Below are positions 8,904 to 16,289 of a stretch of 16,289 bases of DNA, one piece after another (the first letter of the stretch is position 1; each line of letters opens with the position of its first letter). This DNA comes from Tieghemiomyces parasiticus (taxonomy: Eukaryota; Kickxellomycota; Dimargaritomycetes; Dimargaritales; Dimargaritaceae): assembly GCA_027575765.1 (NCBI GenBank), contig JANBPT010001022.1:1-16289 (forward strand), in the 5' to 3' direction. Under the pieces are notes generated by a model. It did not search any database. It saw only the letters and a program-made list of their open reading frames with translations, and was not told the origin of the DNA. Position numbers and translations under genes: made by a program.

Positions 8904-10961
8904 TTAGCACCCCTCGGGTACCTCAGTGCTACTGGTGTAGGATGACTGCTGTGCGCTAGCTCCCACGCCTAAACCGCGCTTGGCAAACGCGTTCCACAGA
9001 GTGCACTTGTAATTGCCCTCGGTGATTTGTTGCTCGGCCTGCAGGATAGCGTCGCGAGCGGTAATGAACGTGGGGTTGCACGGCTGAAGCTTCATCCCGT
9101 TGATAATATACCGCATGGTTAGGGTGTTGCCAGCGGTACTCGCCGCGTTATAAATGTCGGACTCGAAGCCGGCCTGGTCAATCATGGCCCACACCACTTC
9201 GTAGAGCATCTCGGCCCAGAGCTCACCAATATTATGAACCTCTTGGTTGCTGGGGTCATTCAGGTCGCTGTAGGTCGACGGGTTGGTAGTCGCTGACGTC
9301 GAGTATAGATTACGACGCAGACCACCGGGAGCGCCACTCACGTAGGGTCCGATGGCATAGTTGGTGTCGTGGGTATCAGTGGATTTGAGCTGAAAGAGGA
9401 CGGCCATAATGTCAGACCAGCCTTCACCCATACCCCCAGCCTCCAGCGAATTCAGGCAGTTGGAATTAGCCGGCCCGCCCGTCAGGCGGTTGCTGAGGCC
9501 GTGAGTGTACTCATGGATTATCACGTCGGCTTCAAGGTCGCCGTCGCGCTTAGGATCGGTAATCGTGAAAACGAACATACTCATCGTACCACGCTGACCG
9601 TCGGGTGGGGTCATGAACCAGGCATTGTTGGTTCTGACGCGCCGAATCGGAAGCCATGATTAAGATATCATGGTCGAATGACGGTAGGGGGGGGAAGATG
9701 TCCAAGGTTAGTATCCGAGCGAAGTAGATATAGGTGCTTCGTATATCCTTGGGATCCGAGGTGCCAAAGTTTAGGGAACTTACCCGTCCCCACTCTGGGC
9801 GAACGCCTGTACGCTATCCTGGTCCTTGCCGCCCTTGCCAAAGTTCTCCTCTTGGAAGTTGCCGGCGTCTTCGGTGAAGCCGTACTGGTAGTACACATCA
9901 TGAAGAAGGTTGTTCCAGTAAAAGGTGTTCACCACGGCGGCGTCGCTGTATGTTGAGGGGTCCTGGCTCAAATCCAGTGGGAACGAGAACTCCAGGGTCT
10001 CGCCACCATCCGGACGGGTCTTGCCATCCCATTCGTAATCGCCCGACTGGTTCTCGGTGGCCACGACGTTGTTACCGCGAGTGTCGGTATATACAGTACC
10101 GTCGCTCATTCCGTGCCAACCATTCGGCGAGGCGCCGGAGTTGGCTGGGTCGACCACTAGATCACGGTCACCCGCCGCCGGACTTGGGTGATCCTTTGAG
10201 TACACGTTGTAGGTGGCGCGCGACTTCCAGCTTACCAGGGACACCACCGAACCGTCGGTCCGGGACACGTGACCTTGTACCCAATCATCGGCCGTGCGGA
10301 GCGCTAGGCTCCAGACCGGCTGGAGCTGACCCTCGTCGGTAATCATGTAGGTCTTGGTTAGTTCCGTGGCGGGGTCGACACTGCCGGGGACGCCGGTCAC
10401 GACGATCGGACTGTCGGAGGCGTTGGTCCCGTCCACCTGGCTTACCACCGGTAAAGGGGCCTCGGCCTTGGGCAGGCCCAAGTGGACGAGGAGGGAGTTG
10501 ACAGCGTCTTGGGCACTGACGGCCTCCACGTTGGCCAGATCGGTAGCGGTGAGTGCGATGTCGGCCACATGAGAGGCTGGTAGGAAGGTCGAGCCGAATG
10601 AAATGACGTTGCCAGCCGGTCCAATGTTAACGTTCATGTCGGCGTTATCAATGTCGCGCCCGGCGAACTTTTGGCGCAGATACACGTGGCTGATGCCAGT
10701 GTCCTTGCTGGTGTAAAAGTTCCGTACGACCATCTCGGAGGTTTTCAGCTGGTAGGTACTGGTGGCAAGCTTGATTGCGGCGTCAACTGGGCTGGCGAAC
10801 TGAGCCGTGACGCCAGCCGTCTCAGCAGGCATATCTGTGCGGTAGACCCTATGACTGAGTTTCGGGCTGAAAAACTGCTGGCGGGTCTCCGACGCAATGA
10901 TAGCGTGGACCACGGTGCCACAGGCGAGAAGGGCAAGTGTAAGCAGGCCGACGGTGCGCAT
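8904..10961 (-). CDS. Secreted fungalysin metalloprotease (peptidase family M36), copy A
   Basis: A zinc endopeptidase made as a secreted pre-pro-enzyme. Exons 10961-9784 and 9633-8904 give about 635 residues, the usual fungalysin length. Residues 1-20 are a signal peptide (MRTVGLLTLALLACGTVVHA). An FTP-type propeptide domain lies around 60-130 (SHVYLRQ, then NADMNVNI), followed by the rest of the propeptide and a mature catalytic domain from roughly 250. Zinc ligands are His433 and His437 with catalytic Glu434 in HEYTHG (codons near 9515-9498), plus Glu463 in GEGWSD, 26 residues after the second His, exactly the fungalysin spacing. Other hallmarks are NNAWFMTPPDG, DLNDPSNQEVHNIGELW and CNPTFITARDAILQAE. 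All catalytic residues are present, so it should be active. It is a tandem paralogue of copy B downstream and has the same intron position. It probably digests extracellular protein for nutrition or host attack. Confidence 0.96.
9634..9783 (-). other. Intron of fungalysin copy A (150 bp)
   Basis: On the minus strand the donor is GTAAGT (9783-9778) and the branch point is TACTAAC (9713-9707). A C-rich tract follows, and the first AG after it is the acceptor, ending at 9634. It splits a Gly codon in phase 2 (GG/A), restoring GDGTNNAWF across the catalytic domain entrance. Separate ORF calls on either side are one gene. Confidence 0.93.
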
Positions 10962-11108
10962 ATCGTATTATTAAGCTGGGCGAGGGGGGGGGTGAGTATG
11001 GTAAGATGGTACTGCGTGGCTTGAGAATAGATAGGGAAGCGGCGACACCAGAGTTTTGCGAATAATTGATTTGAGGCGTTACGGGTTGGATTCGGGCCAC
11101 AATGTTAG

Positions 11109-11116
11109 CTTATATA
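11109..11116 (-). promoter_or_regulatory. TATA box of fungalysin copy A
   Basis: The minus strand reads GGATATATAAGC, a strong TATA consensus, about 148 bases upstream of the copy A ATG at 10961. Copy B has a TATA-like tract at a comparable distance. Confidence 0.5.
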
Positions 11117-12130
11117 TCCCTCGTTTGCTACTCTAAGCGATGTCCGATGGATCTTTTGTTTGATAAAGGATGGTTGATGCAATAAATTCAGATAGCCGAC
11201 GGAAACCACTCTAACAGCAGCCTTCGTATTACTTATAAGTGGCGTTAGCATCCCCTCATCTCGATCTTTAGAAGGAGTCATCTCCTGACCGACTGGTGTC
11301 CTTACCCTGAGTATTTCCGCCTTAAACCGAGGATTGAGCTAATAAGGCAAGTTGGCTGCCGTACGCCGCGCTTCAGTCGGTTGGGGATCAAAGCCGTTAG
11401 CGTAATAATAATAAAAAAAATTCAAAGAATCGAGGGTATGTCAGGGGGGAGCTATCAGGGTACTGAGGAGACAGGACATCTCTTCGGCGAAGGCTCAGCC
11501 AGGGTCGTTAGGGCCGATTCGACTTGTCGTTGGCAAGGGGCCGGCTGACATAATGGCTACTGTTACCACCTTTCGAATGTCAATGCGTTCAATCCTCCAA
11601 CACAGGCTTCTCCCGATCGACCCATCCCCTTGGGCGGATAATGTGATGGGACAGGGTCAGGTCATTAGGTATAGTACCAGCTAGATCTTGAACGGCAGCA
11701 CGCTAGAGGCATAAAAGCTGTGCTGGGGCGGTTGGGATGCTAGAAGGCTAACCTGGGGCAAACTGAACCCCATATTGAGAGCTAGGGACTGCCCCATTGG
11801 CACAATCTATAACGACACACAGGAACGCCTCTTCCTGGAGTACTAGGAGGGAGTCGCATCGCTGACAGTTTATTTAGCTAAACTAAGCGCCAAAAGACAC
11901 CCTTCATCGTAGATGTTACCGACCGGATTTATAGCTCTGCATTACTAGTCCGTGCGCAGTAGCACCAATTCCGATGCCCCACAATTGTTTCATATGGCCA
12001 CAGGAAGTCAGCAATCGAGTAAACGATCCTTTTTTTTACCGGCCTCTACATTGCTAATGTAATGAGGGACCCGTGTAAGGACTAGCGGTACCTGAACCGA
12101 GGAATCAAGTTCCTTAATCACAAGGTGTAA

Positions 12131-12166
12131 GGGGCACAGGGGACGTAAATTACAGCACTGTGCCCC
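12131..12166. repeat. Perfect 9-bp inverted repeat downstream of fungalysin copy B
   Basis: GGGGCACAG (12131-12139) pairs perfectly with CTGTGCCCC (12158-12166) across an 18-base loop. It lies about 200 bases downstream of the copy B stop codon, so it could fold in the 3' part of that transcript. The length is about what chance gives once per window. Confidence 0.45.
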
Positions 12167-12366
12167 TGCTGCGTCACACGCTGGCCCTCTTTATGTTACG
12201 CTCAACCGTATCCTTCCCACTTCTATTCACATTACCATGTAGCGTCACCTGACAATTTAGTCCAGCTTGATATGGTACAGCACGATAAACTATGTATTCG
12301 ATGCTAGGCGGCAAGTAGTGAATCTAATGATCTAGATACGTCACAGATAGAAATACAGATCCGGGC

Positions 12367-14534
12367 CTATACGAGGCAGCGCAGGGGCATGGAAGAGTTG
12401 TTGAAATAGTCTCCAAAGGCGTTGATGGCGAACTTGCCCAACCCGCGCTTAGCAAATGCGCGCCAAAGCGTGCACTCGTACTCCCCATCACTAATCACTT
12501 TCTCTGCCTGGATAATAGCGTCACGAGCGGACAGGAACGTTGGGTTACAAGGCTGAAGCTTGAACCCGTTCACAATGTACTTCATCGCCAGGATGTTTCC
12601 GGCCTGGCTGTCAGAGTTGGCGAGATTCGGCTCGAAACCAGCCTCGTCAATCAGGGCCCACACGACCTCATACAGCATTTCGGCCCACAGCTCGCCAACA
12701 TTGTGAACCTCTTGGTTACTGGGGTCATTCAGGTCGCTGTACATGGTTGGGTTGGTCGCCAACGAGGTTGAGTAAAGGTGGCGACGGAAGCCTTTCGCGG
12801 AGCCCTCCACGTAGGATCCGATCGCGAAGTTAGTGGCATTGGTATCCGACGGCTTGAGTTGGAAGAGAATCGCCATGATGTCCGACCAACCTTCGCCCAT
12901 CCCGCCCGCTTCGAGGGTCCCGAGGCAATTAGAGTTGGCGGCGCCGCCCGTCAGTCGGTTGCTGACTCCGTGGGTGTACTCGTGGATTATCACGTCCGCC
13001 TCAAGGTCGCCGTCACGGTTCGGTGAGGTCGTGTCGAAAATGTACATGTTCATGACACCGTTCTCACCATCCGGAGGGGTCGAGAACCAGGCGTTATTCA
13101 TCCTAGGTAGCGCGGTTAGGGGCGGGGCGGAGAAGGGTTGGGTAGAGGGTGGAATAGGGAGGGTTAGCACCTACAAAGTGGGGTGTATAGGATGGTGGGA
13201 TGGGTGGGTCCTGCCAAGTACCCCACTACTGACCACAATCCTTAATCTTTCGGAGCCGACTACTACGGTGTGAACCTAAAATGAACACAAACACCAAAAG
13301 AATACAAACAAACTTACCCGTCACCGCCCTGAGCAAAGGCGAGCACAGCATCGCCCTCCTCGCCGCCTTCACCAAAGTTATCGTTCTGAAAGTTACCTGA
13401 CTCCTCGTCGAACCCGTAATTGTAGAAAATGTCGTGGGCCAAATTGTTCCAGTAATATAGATTGGTGACCGCCGCGTCGAGGTAGTTCACCGGTTCCTGG
13501 CTCAAATCAATGGGGAAATCGAACGCCAACTGCGACCCGCCATCGGGCCGTTTTTTGCCCTCCCAGGTGAGCTTGCCGTCCAGATTCTCCTGAGCAAACA
13601 CATTATTGCCGGACGTATCGGTAGTTATAGAGTCATCGGGGCCCGCGTGCCAGCCCTTGGGCGAGGCCATGGTGTCAGCCGGATCGCTTACTAGTTCGCG
13701 GTCACCCTTGTCCGGGTTGGGCACATTGCGGGTATACACGCGGTACGTGTCGTCGGCACGCCAGCTCACATAGGACACCAGTTTGCCGCTGTGGCGGGAA
13801 ACGTGGGCATTGACCCAGTCGTCATCGGTGCGCAGGATTACGTCCCATACGGGTTCGAGCTCACCCTGGGAGTTGATAATGTACGTGTAACGAGTGACGG
13901 TACGGTCGTCGACGCTACCAGGAACCCTGGTAATCACCTGGACACTCTCGTCGCCAGTGGTATTAACCTCGTCTCGTTCGTGATTGGCAGTCAGGCGGCT
14001 GGCGGTGCTGCGAGACATAGTCGGGCGACCTTGGTGACCGAGCACGGCGTTGACGGCGTCGAGACGAGTTACGGACCCGATTGCATTGATCGTACCCATG
14101 ATCTGAGGGTTAGTCGCGACCTGGATGGCTGGGTGTCCAGCGGTCAGAAAGGTTGATCCGTAGGATATAATGGTCCCTTTGGTGTCCACATTAACGTTCA
14201 TATCGGCGTTGGTCACCTCCAACCCATTCACCAACTGACGCAGGTACACATGGCTGACGCCCGTATCGGCGCTGGTGTGGAAATTTTTGACCACTACGTC
14301 AGCCCCCTTGAGACCGTACTTCTCCAATGCCAGCTGCAACGCCACCTGTTTGGGATCAGCCTGCAGGCCGGCGCTGCTAGCCTGGCCGGCGGTAGCGAGG
14401 GGGGTTTCCGGGATCACGTAGACGGCATGGTTGAGACTGGGGATGATGTTGCCACCGCGCTGGCGCGTCTCGTGGGCCATACTGACAGTACAGATGGCCG
14501 CGAGGGCCAGAGAGATCACACTGACGCGTTTCAT
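12367..14534 (-). CDS. Secreted fungalysin metalloprotease (peptidase family M36), copy B
   Basis: Exons 14534-13318 and 13102-12367 give about 650 residues. The start is set at 14534 (MKRVSVISLALAA), not at the in-frame ATG 63 codons upstream. Only the later ATG begins with a signal peptide (cut predicted after SMA, residue 20), and the upstream frame overlaps the TATA tract. An FTP propeptide lies around residues 65-135 (SHVYLRQ, NADMNVNV). The zinc site is His446/Glu447/His450 in HEYTHG with Glu476 in GEGWSD. NNAWFSTPPDG, DLNDPSNQEVHNVGELW and CNPTFLSARDAIIQAE are retained. Compared with copy A, the catalytic exon is close to identical in motif layout, while the propeptide has a longer, diverged segment rich in Arg, Ser and Thr near residues 180-210. 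The C-terminus (FGDYFNNSSMPLRCLV) also differs. It appears intact and secreted. Confidence 0.96.
13103..13317 (-). other. Intron of fungalysin copy B (215 bp)
   Basis: The donor is GTAAGT at 13317-13312. Two branch-like CTAAC motifs lie near 13166-13160 and 13118-13111 on the minus strand in a pyrimidine-rich tract. The acceptor TAG ends at 13103. Phase 2, splitting a Gly codon at the same protein position as in copy A; only the lengths differ (215 and 150 bp). Confidence 0.92.
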
Positions 14535-14635
14535 TAGGTAGGTTGTGCCGGAGTGATGCGTGTGTGGGAGGGGTGGGTAGTGACTGCGGGGGTGAAGTGC
14601 CAAGCTAAAATGGGGCTCGTAATCGGAATGATAGG

Positions 14636-14656
14636 TATATATATGAATATATATAT
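14636..14656 (-). promoter_or_regulatory. TATA-rich core promoter of fungalysin copy B
   Basis: Two alternating TA runs (about 14636-14644 and 14647-14656) lie 100-120 bases upstream of the copy B ATG at 14534. Their position relative to the gene resembles the TATA box of copy A. This placement also argues against using the in-frame ATG at 14723 as the start. Confidence 0.5.
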
Positions 14657-14723
14657 TGCTCGTCGGTACTGTTGATGCAAGAGTGTGGAGGGGGGCAAAG
14701 GCTGGACCGAGTATACCCATCAC

Positions 14724-16052
14724 AATAGCGCCCTCGATACACTATTTATATGTCTCGACGCCCCGGAAATACTTCGCGTTGACGGTCCGAGGGGCATAGC
14801 AACTAATTTCAGTACAGCCTAATGACTACAGCCACAAGGGTTATGAGGCGCATCACCATAGCGAAGGGGGCAATTGTTACTATTGAAAAAGGAAATGTGC
14901 AAGCACGAGGGGCCGTGCCAGAGCCAGTACATTTCTCCAGGACGATCGGCGCTGGTCTACGGCATACTGTGGCCCTAGATCGACAAGATTTCTTATTTTC
15001 TACCAGGGACTACCATCTGGCTACCAGGGAGACTCCACACTGGGGCATTTTAGACCCCCCCTCAACTTTTTACACCATTAAGAACCGCATTGGCCGACTG
15101 GGCGTGCCCAGTTTCCTTGGGGTTCATAGCTCTCTTTACCACTTATGGGAGAACTTAAGTGCTCGCCTGCGGGATGAACAAAGGTGGGCGGCGTCGATAG
15201 GGTTCGTCCCGAGACGTGTCCCTGGACCCTAAGGGGTTGCCTTGCCCTGGTGAGATATCTACAACCGTCCCCATTCCCACCTGTAATGCCACTGGAATCT
15301 AATAATGGCGGGTACCTGTTTAGCGGGGCGGTCCCTTGGTAATATTTATCCGACCGAAACGCTGCCGATGTGTCTTTAATAGCAGGCATATGCGTCCGAG
15401 GAGCCTGAGTTGAAGGCATCCCATTGCATTTTTCCGTGCGCATTCACTGGCGAGACATGATGGAGGGGTCACCGGAAATCCCTGAGAACCGGAAATGAAT
15501 TGAGCTTGTTACCCCTTTCATGCCGAAGTATTGTGATACGAATTTTAGATTCCCGAGACCCTGGTATCGGGCCATCCTGGGGTGTGCTCCGGTTGATAAC
15601 GATGTTACCGCAGGTATCAACCTCTCCGTGCGCCGTACTACCGGTAGTGCACAGTCTGTGGATTTATTTTAAAAGTAAAGTATTGATATAACCGCGGACA
15701 ACGGTCAGTGGAATATTACAGGGAATGGACTTGGTATGGCAAGGTAGATAAAATATCAAATGGGCACGGGGAAGCCGAACGCGAGGCCAATGTAAGAAAG
15801 GTACGGGAGGTCGCTCATTGCTGGGTACGGCACATCTCAGTGTGGATTGCGGGGGATGAATTACAAAACATTGCAAGCAATACTAACGTATAAAAATATA
15901 TATAGGGTAAATATGTAAAAGAAGGCACGGTTCCCTTGGATGGGGTGGCGTGGGCTTAGGGAATAGAAAAGGGGATGCACAACTTGGCCCCCCCCAAAGT
16001 CCAAAAGGCTACGTAACTGCTGTGGTACCGACTCTGGTGCTTATGACTCTAG
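14724..16052. other. Gene-poor stretch between copy B and the right-edge gene
   Basis: The longest frame, 14822-15232 on the + strand (136 codons), has no recognisable domain, signal peptide or splice context. Such a length is expected a couple of times by chance in six frames of this window. A/T-rich patches occur near 15660 and 15890-15905. I see no RNA gene or repeat. Confidence 0.45.
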
Positions 16053-16289
16053 CTAGACTCGGCCGGCCTGGCTCTCCGGTACGTATTTGTGCAAGAGGTC
16101 TTCGAGCATGGCCAGCCGCGTTTTGGCGATCTTTTCGCTGAAGGCTGGGACGTGCTGGTATATCGCCTTGACACCATTGATGCACTTTTCCAACAGGAGT
16201 TCCCGCGACTGTCGGGTCTTGGATAGCATGATGGGGGTCTTCCAAAGGGGTTGAAAGGCCGGAACTCCTTCCTTAACAAGGAATTCCAC
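16053..16289 (-). CDS. 3' end of an unrecognised gene, cut by the window edge
   Basis: The frame is open from the right edge (the GTG there is internal, not a start) to a TAG ending at 16053, giving 78 C-terminal residues. They look like genuine protein: regular amphipathic helices such as LLLEKCINGVKAIYQHV and IAKTRLAMLEDLLHKYV, with a short basic/Gly tail. Two other minus-strand frames overlap it. This one is preferred because it runs off the edge and has the helical pattern. The character suggests the last helices of an alpha-helical repeat protein, but I do not recognise the family. At least the N-terminal part lies outside the window. Confidence 0.5.
   Translation of the reverse strand: MEFLVKEGVPAFQPLWKTPIMLSKTRQSRELLLEKCINGVKAIYQHVPAFSEKIAKTRLAMLEDLLHKYVPESQAGRV

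Larger units (their letters stand above)
10962..12366. other. Intergenic region between the two fungalysin genes
   Basis: This 1.4-kb spacer holds the promoter of copy A at its left end and the 3' end of copy B at its right end. A G9 run at about 10985-10993 sits in the copy A leader (C-rich on the transcribed strand). A perfect inverted repeat lies at 12131-12166. I see no gene, no repeat shared with other spacers, and no mobile-element remnant that would explain the duplication. Confidence 0.45.

Noticed and set aside
9369..10342. Plus-strand frames overlapping fungalysin copy A
   Set aside because: Antisense shadows of the protease exons with no independent features.
14535..14723. In-frame N-terminal extension of fungalysin copy B
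   Set aside because: It would bury the signal peptide behind 63 residues and translate through the TATA tract. The ATG at 14534 gives a normal secreted pre-pro-protein.
14822..15232. 136-codon + strand frame
   Set aside because: No domain, signal peptide or splice context. About two frames this long are expected by chance in six frames of a window this size, and an opposing minus-strand frame overlaps it.

Overview
The window looks like nuclear DNA of a filamentous fungus, most likely an early-diverging (non-Dikarya) lineage. The main genes are split by short introns of 110-315 bp. These have GTAAGT-like donors, TACTAAC/CTAAC branch points and a following AG. Two genes are secreted fungalysin (M36) proteases, a family expanded in several early-diverging and pathogenic fungi. 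One gene is MCMDC2, which as far as I recall is not a standard Dikarya gene. A Zoopagomycota/Kickxellomycotina-type fungus would fit, but that placement is inference.

Layout, left to right: (1) a gene-poor leader, then an MCMDC2-like meiotic MCM paralogue on the + strand. Its secure body is 1029-2475 joined to 2587-3341, with a probable extra 5' exon at 646-870. (2) Tail-to-tail with it, a small Ser/Thr/Pro-rich secreted protein on the - strand (4067-3576). (3) About 3 kb without a convincing gene (4068-7163), holding a GC-rich cluster of small hairpins and one strong isolated hairpin. (4) A two-exon + strand gene, 7164-7253 joined to 7568-8623, for the queuosine-salvage glycosylase QNG1 (DUF2419 family). 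(5) Convergent with it, two - strand tandem fungalysin metalloproteases, 10961-8904 and 14534-12367. Each has a signal peptide, an FTP propeptide, the HEYTH zinc site and one intron at exactly the same position and phase. (6) A gene-free stretch, then the 3' end of an unrecognised - strand gene cut by the right edge (16053-16289).

The two proteases and the small secreted protein make this partly a secretome locus: exported peptidases with TATA boxes about 100-150 bp upstream of their start codons. MCMDC2 (meiotic recombination) and QNG1 (queuine salvage for tRNA) are unrelated neighbours. I see no CRISPR, insertion sequence, tRNA or rRNA. I did not find a convincing new multi-gene system. The most useful observations are the gene structures that naive ORF calling gets wrong, the tandem protease duplication, and the fungal MCMDC2.
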